From the NCBI GenBank assembly GCA_035542155.1, contig DATKLX010000095.1, positions 1 through 31,610 on the forward strand: DNA of 31,610 nucleotides. Direction: 5' to 3'. Position 1 is the first letter of the stretch. Every line of letters starts with the position of its first letter. The notes under the pieces are model-generated. The model did not search any database. It was not told the origin of the DNA and saw only the letters and a program-made list of their open reading frames with translations. Origin of the DNA: DATKLX01 sp035542155. Its GTDB lineage: Bacteria; Chloroflexota; Anaerolineae; Anaerolineales; Anaerolineaceae. Shown here piece by piece: positions 15,152-22,582 of the stretch. The translations under genes were made by a program, and so were the position numbers.

Positions 15152-16339
15152 ATGACGGTTTCTCCCCAGTCAGACAACCCCAACGATCAGCCGGAAGAGA
15201 TCAAGACCGGCATTCGATCTTTGAAGGAATTGATCGATCTCGTCACCGGCAAGGATGATCAATTTCGAGAAGCCGGCGGGGACGCCGGGCTTGCCGAGCC
15301 CCTCCCCTTCCCCTTCCTGGCCCTGGTGGGCCAGCGCGAGATGAAGCTCGCTCTGATCCTGACTCTGATCAATCCAAATATTGGTGGGGCTCTCCTGATT
15401 GGCCCGCGGGGAACCGGGAAAACCACCGCGGTTCGTAGTCTGCTCGACCTGCTCCCCCAGGTGGCTCACAGCACCTGTTTTTACGGCTGTCTACCCGAAG
15501 ACGTCGAAGCCGGTGGAATCGATGCGGTCTGCCCGGACTGCGCTAGGAAATTCGCCGAAGGGCAGCCGCTTTCTGTCGAGGATCAGGTTCGTCTCGTGGA
15601 GCTGCCCTTGAACTCGGCGCTGGAAGACGTGATCGGGGCTTTGGATGAACGCGCGCTGGTTCATGAACGCCTCCGTCTGCGCCGAGGTATCCTTGGTCAC
15701 GCCGACCGCAATATTCTGTACGTTGATGAAGCCAATCTTCTCGCCAATGAAATCGTCGACGCCATCCTGGACGCCGCCGCGCAGGGTTCGTACACTGTCC
15801 GTCGCGGCGCATCCTCGGCAACCTACCGCTCCCGGTTTACCCTCATCGGCTCGATGAACCCCGAAGAAGGCCGTCTCCGCCCGCAGATCATGGATCGCTT
15901 CGGCCTGAGGATTCTGGTGAGAGGCCTTGACGATCCTGCCGACCGCTTGGAGGCTTACCGCAGGGTTCAGGCCTACCTGGCCAACCCACGCCAGACCACT
16001 GCCCGCTACGCAGAAGGGACCACCTTGGCCCGGGAAGAGATCCAGGCGGCTCGCCAAAATCTTTCTTCGATCCACCTCCCCGATTCGATCGCGGCATTAG
16101 GAATCGTCCTGATCCAGAATTTAAAGATAGACTCGCTGCGTGCGGATATCACCCTTTTCGAGGCTGCCCGAGCCCTCGCCGCAGCCGATAACCGCGTCGA
16201 GGTCTCCATCGAAGATTTGAAAACCATAGCTCCGATGGCCCTGCGAATGCGCCGCTCGCAATATATGCGCGATTATGTTCACCAGCAGGCCGAAGAAGAG
16301 CAAGAAATCCAGGCTGTTTTTGATGAAGTCGCCGCTTGA
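15152..16339 (+). CDS. Magnesium-chelatase subunit I-like AAA+ ATPase
   Basis: A 395-residue AAA+ ATPase of the ChlI/BchI type. Walker A is GPRGTGKT (84-91), Walker B ILYVDEANLL (188-197), the sensor/pre-sensor stretch GSMNPEEGRLRPQ (233-245) and the arginine-bearing IMDRFGL (246-252). A C-terminal helical lid follows. Between Walker A and Walker B are four cysteines (109, 113, 127, 130), the last two as CPDC, which could bind a metal. In chelatases subunit I works with a VWA subunit D and a large subunit H, none of which is in this window. A role in bacteriochlorophyll synthesis is not supported; a chaperone-like AAA+ role in metallocofactor or complex assembly is equally possible. Downstream TPR and UroD-family genes appear to be in the same operon. 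Confidence 0.85.
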   Translation: MTVSPQSDNPNDQPEEIKTGIRSLKELIDLVTGKDDQFREAGGDAGLAEPLPFPFLALVGQREMKLALILTLINPNIGGALLIGPRGTGKTTAVRSLLDLLPQVAHSTCFYGCLPEDVEAGGIDAVCPDCARKFAEGQPLSVEDQVRLVELPLNSALEDVIGALDERALVHERLRLRRGILGHADRNILYVDEANLLANEIVDAILDAAAQGSYTVRRGASSATYRSRFTLIGSMNPEEGRLRPQIMDRFGLRILVRGLDDPADRLEAYRRVQAYLANPRQTTARYAEGTTLAREEIQAARQNLSSIHLPDSIAALGIVLIQNLKIDSLRADITLFEAARALAAADNRVEVSIEDLKTIAPMALRMRRSQYMRDYVHQQAEEEQEIQAVFDEVAA

Positions 16340-16357
16340 TTTGATGAAGGAGATAAA

Positions 16358-16738
16358 ATGCCAAAGCAGCCGGAAGCATTGCGTCTCGTAGATGTAGAAC
16401 CTGAGCAAATCAATCCCAGCGCTGCGGCCGATTTTGTGCAGCGGGGCTGGCTATTCTATGAACGCATGGATTATCCTCGCGCAGAGGCGGATTTTCACCA
16501 GGCCATCGCAATGCAGCCCGGCGACCTGGATGCTCAGTATGCCCTCGCCCTGACTCTCAAACATATGGGGAAATCTCAGGAGGCCATCCCAATCTTTGAA
16601 ACCGTCAATCGGATGGCTGAACAGCTCACCGATCAGGTGCGGGGCCGTATGATCCGGCGCTTATCCACAGGCCACATTAACCAGATCACCCAGGGGGATT
16701 GGAATCTTGCCCCAGACGTCTGGAAGCGAACATCATGA
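16358..16738 (+). CDS. TPR protein
   Basis: A 126-residue soluble protein with two tetratricopeptide repeats at about 26-59 (GWLFYERMDYPRAEADFHQA, then MQPGD) and 60-90 (AQYALALTLKHMGKSQEAIP). Its N-terminal and C-terminal regions do not match a domain I recognise. TPRs mediate protein-protein contacts. GAAGGAGAT precedes the ATG at good spacing. The gene follows the ChlI-like ATPase by 18 nt, and its stop overlaps the next start as ATGA, so it is tightly coupled to both neighbours and may act as an adaptor for the ATPase, which is inference. Confidence 0.82.
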   Translation: MPKQPEALRLVDVEPEQINPSAAADFVQRGWLFYERMDYPRAEADFHQAIAMQPGDLDAQYALALTLKHMGKSQEAIPIFETVNRMAEQLTDQVRGRMIRRLSTGHINQITQGDWNLAPDVWKRTS

Positions 16739-17754
16739 TGCCCCAGGGATCGAACCACCGTAACCGGTTGGAACGCTGCCTTTCTGGCGAGCTGCCGGAC
16801 CGCGTTCCAGTTGCTCTCTGGCGCCATTTTCCCGTGGATGACCAGGATCCATACAGCCTGATCGCTGCGACCATCGGGTTTCAACAAACCTTCGATTTTG
16901 ACCTCGTAAAAGTCACCCCAACGTCATCTTTTTGTCTCAAGGATTGGGGCAGTGAAGACCGCTGGAACGGTAATACCGAAGGCACCCGCGAATACACCAG
17001 GCGGGTCATCCAAACTCCGGAAGACTGGCTCCACCTTCACCGTCCGGATCCACAGCAGGGCAGCCTTGGCGCCCAGCTCGAAGTGCTCAACCGCCTCGTT
17101 CCCCACCTGGAACAGCATACACCGGTGTTGCAAACGATCTTCAGCCCTCTGGCTCAGGCCAAAAATCTGGTCGGCGGGGAGACGTTATTGGTTCACCTGC
17201 GCAAATATCCCGGTTTTCTCCATGAAGGTCTGCGCAGAATTACTGAAACGACCCTCGATTTTCTTAAGGAAGCCATCGCAACCGGTATCTCAGGAGTTTT
17301 CTACGCCGTCCAGCATGCACAATACGGCCTGTTAAGCCAGGAAGAGTATATAGAATTCGGGAAGAAGTATGATCTCGATGTTTTGAACGCAGTCGACAAA
17401 TTGTGGTTGAATATGCTACACCTCCATGGCGTGGAGGTAATGTTCGACGCGGTTCAGGATTATCCGATTCAGATGATCAACTGGCATGATCGGGAAACCG
17501 CCCCGAACCTGGCGCAGGCAGCCGGTTTGTATTCAGGCGTCTTGTGCGGCGGGTTGAGCCGCTGGAACACCATGGTTCTCAGTGATCCGGCTGGCATCCG
17601 CCGTGAGGCTCAAAACGCCATCGAGCAAACCGGGGGAAGAAAATTCATTCTGGGGACTGGCTGTGTGCTCCCCATCATCGCTCCGCATGGTAATATTCTG
17701 GCTGCGCGAAGGAGCGTGGAAGCCGAAAATGGTCCTGCCAGGGGAAAGAGATGA
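16735..17754 (+). CDS. Uroporphyrinogen decarboxylase superfamily protein (not HemE)
   Basis: A 339-residue protein of the UroD fold. The N-terminal LSGELPDRVPVALWRHFPVD (about 16-35) and the central GVFYAVQHAQYGLLSQEEY (about 187-205) fit the superfamily branch that includes corrinoid-linked methyltransferases. The HemE motif with the catalytic aspartate and MRQAGR is absent. Possible metal ligands are the LHLHG at 228-232 (where methyltransferases often have HxCG) and Cys310 in GTGCVLP. The ATG at 16735 overlaps the TPR stop as ATGA, and a second ATG follows at once. Its own stop overlaps the rsmD start in the same way. The substrate is unknown. Confidence 0.82.
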   Translation: MMPQGSNHRNRLERCLSGELPDRVPVALWRHFPVDDQDPYSLIAATIGFQQTFDFDLVKVTPTSSFCLKDWGSEDRWNGNTEGTREYTRRVIQTPEDWLHLHRPDPQQGSLGAQLEVLNRLVPHLEQHTPVLQTIFSPLAQAKNLVGGETLLVHLRKYPGFLHEGLRRITETTLDFLKEAIATGISGVFYAVQHAQYGLLSQEEYIEFGKKYDLDVLNAVDKLWLNMLHLHGVEVMFDAVQDYPIQMINWHDRETAPNLAQAAGLYSGVLCGGLSRWNTMVLSDPAGIRREAQNAIEQTGGRKFILGTGCVLPIIAPHGNILAARRSVEAENGPARGKR

Positions 17755-18326
17755 ATTCCCTGCGGGTCATCTCCGGATCTGCCCGGGGGTTTCACCTGCG
17801 CTCCGTCCCGGGAGACACGACCCGCCCCATCACTGACCGGGTCAAAGAAGCATTGTTCAACATACTCGGTAGGGATGTGGAAGGGTCTACTTTTTTGGAT
17901 GTTTTTGGAGGGACTGGCGCGGTTGGCATTGAAGCGCTGAGCCGCGGAGCAGCCTATGCTCGCTTTCTGGAAATCAATCGCCAGGCTGTAGAAACGATCC
18001 ATGCGAATTTGCAGCATACCCACCTGGCGGAAAAAGCGGATGTGTTTCGCATCGATGCGTTTTCCTATCTGAAACAAAAGCCAGACAGACCCTTTGATTA
18101 CATATTTGTTGCCCCTCCGCAGTATAAGGAATTGTGGCTCAAGACAATGGCAGTCCTTGGCGAAAACCCCGGCTGGCTGGCGCCGGGTGGTTTATTGATC
18201 GTCCAGGTTGATCCGGTCGAATATCGCCAGCAGGAATTTCCGCAGTTTGAGCTGATCGAACAAAGACGTTACGGCAGCACTCTTATCCTTTTTTATGAAG
18301 CAGCAGCTATGGAAGGCCCAATTTGA
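17751..18326 (+). CDS. rsmD: RsmD-family 16S rRNA methyltransferase with altered motif IV
   Basis: RsmD methylates G966 of 16S rRNA using S-adenosylmethionine. The 191 residues carry the family N-terminus (RVISGSARGFHL, then RPITDRVKEALFNIL at about 25-39) and the SAM-binding LDVFGGTGAVGIEALSRGA (about 49-67). The catalytic motif IV, normally D/N-P-P-Y/F, reads APPQ here (about 120-123, within YIFVAPPQY), so the acidic or amide residue is lost. The protein may still be an RNA methyltransferase, may bind RNA without catalysis, or may belong to a lineage-specific variant group. The start overlaps the previous stop as ATGA. Confidence 0.88.
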   Translation: MNSLRVISGSARGFHLRSVPGDTTRPITDRVKEALFNILGRDVEGSTFLDVFGGTGAVGIEALSRGAAYARFLEINRQAVETIHANLQHTHLAEKADVFRIDAFSYLKQKPDRPFDYIFVAPPQYKELWLKTMAVLGENPGWLAPGGLLIVQVDPVEYRQQEFPQFELIEQRRYGSTLILFYEAAAMEGPI

Positions 18327-18375
18327 GGCTGCCGGAAAAACCTTTCGCCCTGAAAAGATACCCGTTGGAGGTTTG

Positions 18376-19548
18376 ATGGCCAACAATGCAAATCCGAAGC
18401 ATATCATCCCCAAGGCGTTTCCCGGTATCACCTCTATCGAGGTGAACGAGCTGATCCAGTCTAGCGAAGTACAAACCTTTCCTCCCGGGACGGTGCTCTG
18501 CCAGGAAAATGCGCTGGAATATACTTTTTATATCATCCTGGAAGGCGCCGTTCAGGTCAGTAAAACGATCAACAATGTCGAGCGTCGATTATTGAAAACG
18601 TTGGGTCCAGGTGATTTTTTTGGCGAAATGGCCTTGATCCACAATGCCCCGCGGGCTGCGACGGTCGTCACGACCGAGCCGACGACAGTACTGATCATCC
18701 AGAAACCCGCATTTGACAACGTCCTCCACTCCAGCACCTCGGTGTCGCTGGCCCTCACCCGCGAAATCAGCCGGCGCCTGCGCGAAAACGACGAACTCGC
18801 CATCGAAGACCTCCGCCTGCGAGCCGACGAGCTCGCCCGGGCGTACCAGCAGCTTTCGGAGTTGGAGTTTGCCCGGCGGGAATTCCTCACCACCATCGCC
18901 CATGAACTTCGCACTCCGCTAATGGTCGCAAACGGCTTTTTGCAGACCGTCCAGAGCGGGAAAATGGAGGGAGAGATCCTGAAATCAGCGCTGGACACGG
19001 TCTCGCGCAACGTTCAGCAGATTGTCGCACTGGTGAACGATATTTTATTCCTCCAGGAAATGGATCTCATCCTGCCGAAATTTCAGGCTGTCAACCTGGG
19101 CGAAATCGTCCTGTCGGTCGTTCAGAGCCTGGCGGTCGAAGCTGGCCAAAATAATGTTAACTTCAAGCTGGAAGTCTCGACGAGCTTACCCCCGCTGCAA
19201 GGTGATCCCAAAAGCCTGGAGCGCGCCATCCGCGCCATCGTCGAGAACGCGATCAAGTTCAGCCCGGAAGGAGGCGACGTAATCATCCACACCGGTGCGG
19301 ATGACGCCTGGGTCTGGATCGAGATCCAGGATCACGGCGTGGGGATTACCCCCGAAGTGCTCCCCCGTATCTTCGACCGGTTCTTCCATGTTGAAAAAAT
19401 CGATGGTTACCTCTTCCGCGGCGTAGGGTTGGGGTTATCGATCGCCAAGCAGGTCATCGAGCAACATTCGGGTCGGATCGAAGTCTTCAGCCAGCCTGGG
19501 CAGGGATCTTTGATTAAGGTCTGGCTTTCCCGGCCTCATGAGAAGTGA
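18376..19548 (+). CDS. Soluble histidine kinase with N-terminal cyclic-nucleotide-binding domain
   Basis: A 390-residue protein with no membrane segment. Residues about 15-130 form a cNMP-binding domain whose phosphate-binding cassette FGEMALIHNAPRAAT (82-96) keeps the Glu84 and Arg93 that hold the ribose and phosphate of cAMP or cGMP. A coiled coil (about 130-168) leads to a HisKA domain with phospho-acceptor His176 in AHELRTP. The HATPase follows, with N291 (N box), DHGVG at 319-323 (G1) and GVGLGLSIAK at 349-358. No receiver domain or response regulator is nearby. The start at 18376 is set by GGAGG 5 nt upstream; an ATG 27 codons earlier overlaps rsmD and lacks one. It converges on the Nudix gene with a 13-nt overlap. 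Confidence 0.93.
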   Translation: MANNANPKHIIPKAFPGITSIEVNELIQSSEVQTFPPGTVLCQENALEYTFYIILEGAVQVSKTINNVERRLLKTLGPGDFFGEMALIHNAPRAATVVTTEPTTVLIIQKPAFDNVLHSSTSVSLALTREISRRLRENDELAIEDLRLRADELARAYQQLSELEFARREFLTTIAHELRTPLMVANGFLQTVQSGKMEGEILKSALDTVSRNVQQIVALVNDILFLQEMDLILPKFQAVNLGEIVLSVVQSLAVEAGQNNVNFKLEVSTSLPPLQGDPKSLERAIRAIVENAIKFSPEGGDVIIHTGADDAWVWIEIQDHGVGITPEVLPRIFDRFFHVEKIDGYLFRGVGLGLSIAKQVIEQHSGRIEVFSQPGQGSLIKVWLSRPHEK

Positions 19549-20036
19549 ATTTCGAGCTGGTCCTGGGTGTTATAGCGGTACTGGCCAAAAAAAGGCGGCT
19601 GGCCCGGCTGAACGGCGAAAACCCTGGGTATTAACTGGTAGAGATCCTCGACCAGATGATAGTCCTGAACGTGGTCGATCTCAATCCATTCAAGCGTGCC
19701 TTCGTCTGACTGGACGGTTCTATCTGGGCTGCACGTTCCTCGAAACACAAAAATGCCGATCCCCACGTCTTCCCCGGTATCCACACTGATCACACCGCAC
19801 AGCCAGGGTTCGATCAGGGATAAACCAGTTTCTTCGCGGAATTCTCGTTTTGCACCCTCCTGGATGTCCTCGCCTTTTTCGATGTGGCCGCCCACCCCGT
19901 TATAGTGGTTTGCCCAGAGTCGCTTGGTCGGTGCGCCTTTAATCAAAAGGACCTTATCCTCGCGGCTTGCAAAAACCAGAGCCCGCGGAATCAGCATGTA
20001 ACGGTCGCGAGTGACGCCCTGTTCGTTTTTTCCCAT
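19536..20036 (-). CDS. Nudix hydrolase
   Basis: A 166-residue soluble Nudix protein that should hydrolyse a nucleoside diphosphate linked to another moiety. The Nudix box runs from GGHIEKGEDIQEGAKREF to REETGL (about 50-72) and fits G-x5-E-x7-R-E-x2-E-E-x-G with all metal-binding glutamates. Members of the MutT/8-oxo-dGTPase branch look similar, but the substrate cannot be read from sequence. The start at 20036 is preferred over an upstream in-frame ATG because GAGGAG lies about 8 nt before it. Its 3' end overlaps the histidine kinase gene by 13 nt tail to tail. It is downstream of the phosphofructokinase gene, separated by a strong hairpin. Confidence 0.93.
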   Translation of the reverse strand: MGKNEQGVTRDRYMLIPRALVFASREDKVLLIKGAPTKRLWANHYNGVGGHIEKGEDIQEGAKREFREETGLSLIEPWLCGVISVDTGEDVGIGIFVFRGTCSPDRTVQSDEGTLEWIEIDHVQDYHLVEDLYQLIPRVFAVQPGQPPFFGQYRYNTQDQLEIHFS

Positions 20037-20055
20037 AGGTCTCTCCTCTAACAAA

Positions 20056-20092
20056 CACAACCATGGAAGCCTGTGGCAGCTCCATGGTTGTG
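20056..20092 (-). terminator. Long hairpin between pfp and the Nudix gene
   Basis: CACAACCATGGA (20056-20067) and TCCATGGTTGTG (20081-20092) form a perfect 12-bp stem around a loop that can itself pair GCC with GGC. Read leftward it is followed by TTTGTTAG, a weak U-rich tract, so it probably ends or attenuates transcription after the phosphofructokinase gene. The Nudix start is 20 nt further on. Confidence 0.6.
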
Positions 20093-20112
20093 GATGGTTT
20101 CAAGAAAAAATG

Positions 20113-21282
20113 TTAGCTCAAGAACATTGGCACGCCCATAAAATCGCGTACTCGCGGCTTATATCGCTCGATGTCGTAGTAGCTGGGAACGTCCACGCGC
20201 TTCTTCCCGGTCATAATCATGTCGATCGGAACGGTGGTGTATTTACCGCCATGTAGAGCGACCATCTTCCCGATTTCGCCCCGGCGGACGAGCTGCATCG
20301 CCAGGTTCCCAAAGGAGTTGGCCACCATCCGGTCCAGTGAGTCCGGCGCGCCGGAACGCATCAGGTAGGCAATCTGCTGGTACATGATATCCTGGCCGGT
20401 CAGTTTCTTGATCTGGTCGGACACCAGCATTCCCACCCCGCCGAGCTTGCGGTGTCCGTAGGCATCCGCTTCACCAGTCTCGATGACGTCCATCCCCTCG
20501 ATAATCGCCCCTTCTGAAATGGTCATAATCGCATAATTCGATGGGTTATTGCGTTTATCTTCCTTCAGGAAATCGGCCAGCTTGTGGATCTCACAGGGAA
20601 CTTCGGTGATGATCGCCCGGTCGACGTCGGAGAGATAGGCGCTGATCAGGCTGGTCTCCCCGGAATTGCGGCCAAACAGCTCCACGATCCCGATCCGTTC
20701 GTGCGACCCGACGGAGGTGCGCATGTTGGTGATAAATTCCACGCTGCGAGTCACGGCGGTGGAAAAGCCAATGCAGTAATCCGTCCCGAAAACGTCATTG
20801 TCCATCGTCTTGGGGATCGCAATCACCGGAATACCCTCTTTATTCAAACGAGCAGTGTAGCTCAGGGTGTCATCGCCGCCGATAGTCACCAGATAATCGA
20901 TTCCCAGGTGATTGATCACTTTCAGGACGTAATCAGTGTAATCCATCACCTCTTTTTGTTCGATTTTTTTTCCATAACTTGAATTCTTCAGAAAATCGGG
21001 GATGCGGTCGAGGGACACGTTTTGCGGATTGGTCCGCGAAGTATGCAGAAATGTGCCGCCGGAGCGATCGATCGTGCGCACGTCCTCACGTTCCAGATGG
21101 CGAATGTAATAATCGTGGGTTGAAGGCTCATCCAGGTTATAGTTGAGCAGGCCCGCCCAGCCTCGCCGGATTCCCAGCACCCGGAAGCCTGATTCCAGGG
21201 CGTTCATGACCACGGCCTTCATACACGGATTCAGGCCGGGGACATCGCCTCCCCCCGTCAGAATTCCCAAAGTCTTCGTCAT
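20113..21282 (-). CDS. pfp: 6-phosphofructokinase, probably pyrophosphate-dependent
   Basis: Phosphorylates fructose 6-phosphate to the 1,6-bisphosphate in glycolysis. The 389 residues contain GGGDVPGLN (10-18), the catalytic region PKTMDND (157-163) and the fructose-6-phosphate-binding ELFGRNSG (201-208). Phosphoryl-donor choice in this family follows two positions: ATP enzymes have Gly where this protein has Asp138 (GGDDT, 135-139) and Gly where it has Lys158. Asp plus Lys is the pyrophosphate pattern, and such enzymes can run the reaction both ways. TMDND in place of TIDND is a small variation. AAGGAG lies 10 nt before the ATG. It follows the DegS-like kinase gene by 55 nt in the same direction. 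Confidence 0.9.
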   Translation of the reverse strand: MTKTLGILTGGGDVPGLNPCMKAVVMNALESGFRVLGIRRGWAGLLNYNLDEPSTHDYYIRHLEREDVRTIDRSGGTFLHTSRTNPQNVSLDRIPDFLKNSSYGKKIEQKEVMDYTDYVLKVINHLGIDYLVTIGGDDTLSYTARLNKEGIPVIAIPKTMDNDVFGTDYCIGFSTAVTRSVEFITNMRTSVGSHERIGIVELFGRNSGETSLISAYLSDVDRAIITEVPCEIHKLADFLKEDKRNNPSNYAIMTISEGAIIEGMDVIETGEADAYGHRKLGGVGMLVSDQIKKLTGQDIMYQQIAYLMRSGAPDSLDRMVANSFGNLAMQLVRRGEIGKMVALHGGKYTTVPIDMIMTGKKRVDVPSYYDIERYKPRVRDFMGVPMFLS

Positions 21283-21337
21283 AGAAAAAAATCTCCTTAA
21301 TGATTAAAAGATAGCGGTGAAACTTTCCCGGTTAGGC

Positions 21338-22405
21338 TCACTCCCCTGAGAAAGCAGTTTTCATAGAAGGTACCTGGAAGGAGATCCGCGTGCCCTGGCC
21401 AACCGTCGAATCGATATCCATGTAGCCGCCCAGCATTTCCACGCGATCCTTGATGACCTTAAGGCCGATGCCATCGTTGGTTTCGAGGATATCCTGGGAA
21501 AATCCTTTTCCGTTATCATCCACGGTGACGTGGACAGAGTTATCTTCAAGGTCCATTTGGACTTTGACCTGGCTGGCCTGGCTGTGGCGGGCGGCGTTTC
21601 CCATCAGCTCCTGGAGAGCGCGGAAGACCATCACTTCCAGATATGGCTCCATCCTGCGCTCAACCCCGGTCACCAACACGCTGATGTCCATTCCGGTCTG
21701 CTCTTTAAACGTATCGCCGTACCGCTTGATCGTCGGTACGAGACCCAGATCATCCAGCATCATCGGGCGCAGCTCGAAGATAAAATTGCGCACTTTTTGA
21801 AAGGTTGCCATGGCCGCCAGCTTTAAGTTGGTCAGCTCCTCCCTGGCCCGGGCCTGGTCGATATCGAACAGCCTCACCGCGATTTCAGTCTGCAGGATGA
21901 AATTGGAGAGCGCCTGTGCTGGCCCATCGTGCATCTGGCGCGAGAGACGCTGCCTTTCGGCTTCCTGGGCATTGATCAGCATCTCGACCGTTTCAGAGGC
22001 CGACCCTGATCGAACCTGTGCTGCCGGCTTCGATCCTCCTGCTGAACTGGAAAGCTGCTGAGCCCGATCCAGCAGCGAGATATACCGCTGCAAATGCGCC
22101 TGGTCGCTCTGCAATTTTTCCAACTGGCCGCGCATCACAAACAGGCGGTGCTGCGCATCCAGAGCAGCATCGTAGGCCATGCGGATATCCGCGCGCGGTA
22201 GTGTATCGATTTGAGATTGGACCTGCTGAAGGTGAACCGTGATGGCGGTATTTCTTTGGGCAAGTTTATTGAGCTCAGCCTGGCTTTGTTCCAGCATCAG
22301 GTTGATCTCTTTCAAGGCTCGCTCTGATTGTTCAGCTTCTGCGCGAAGATCGTCCTGTAAAGTCTCCCATTCACCTTTTTGTTCCACTTCACTGGGAACG
22401 GCCAT
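21338..22405 (-). CDS. Cytoplasmic sensor histidine kinase, DegS-like
   Basis: A 355-residue protein without membrane segments. Residues about 10-120 form a long coiled coil rich in Gln, Glu and Leu, which acts as the sensor in DegS-type kinases. The HisKA_3 dimerisation domain has its phospho-acceptor at His159 in RLSRQMHDGPAQAL (153-166), closely resembling DegS. The HATPase region has ELMGNAARHS (266-275) and DDNGKGF (296-302), ending with GIGLKVIKDRVEMLGG. The start at 22405 is chosen because AGGAG lies 8 nt upstream; an earlier in-frame ATG lies at 22528, upstream of the likely transcription start. No response regulator is in the window, so its partner is unknown. The pfp gene downstream may be cotranscribed. 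Confidence 0.92.
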   Translation of the reverse strand: MAVPSEVEQKGEWETLQDDLRAEAEQSERALKEINLMLEQSQAELNKLAQRNTAITVHLQQVQSQIDTLPRADIRMAYDAALDAQHRLFVMRGQLEKLQSDQAHLQRYISLLDRAQQLSSSAGGSKPAAQVRSGSASETVEMLINAQEAERQRLSRQMHDGPAQALSNFILQTEIAVRLFDIDQARAREELTNLKLAAMATFQKVRNFIFELRPMMLDDLGLVPTIKRYGDTFKEQTGMDISVLVTGVERRMEPYLEVMVFRALQELMGNAARHSQASQVKVQMDLEDNSVHVTVDDNGKGFSQDILETNDGIGLKVIKDRVEMLGGYMDIDSTVGQGTRISFQVPSMKTAFSGE

Positions 22406-22518
22406 AACATACACTCCTGTTTTGGAAAATGATGATCCCACAATGAAATTGCCGGCAGCTAGGTTGCCAGGGTGCCTGTATTGCTTGAGGACAGAAAGCC
22501 AGGAACAAAATTCGGTTA

Positions 22519-22527
22519 AGTATAGCA
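22519..22527 (-). promoter_or_regulatory. Extended -10 promoter of the DegS-like kinase gene
   Basis: TGCTATACT reads leftward at 22527-22519. Transcription would start near 22512 and leave a leader of about 105 nt before the ATG at 22405. The -35 region is poor, which an extended -10 can offset. The leader contains several short complementary segments (GGCA/TGCC, CAGG/CCTG, CAAT/ATTG) but no known riboswitch consensus that I can name. Confidence 0.55.
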
Positions 22528-22582
22528 CACCCGGCCGTTCGTTGTATAGGCATTCTCCGGCTGAGATTCCTGAACCTGAGGG

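Noticed and set aside
15152..16339. Evidence of phototrophy from a BchI-like gene
   Set aside because: No BchD, BchH or other bacteriochlorophyll gene is in the window, and ChlI-like AAA+ proteins occur in many non-phototrophs.
16735..17754. HemE, uroporphyrinogen decarboxylase proper
   Set aside because: The N-terminal HemE signature and catalytic aspartate context are absent; only the superfamily fold is supported.
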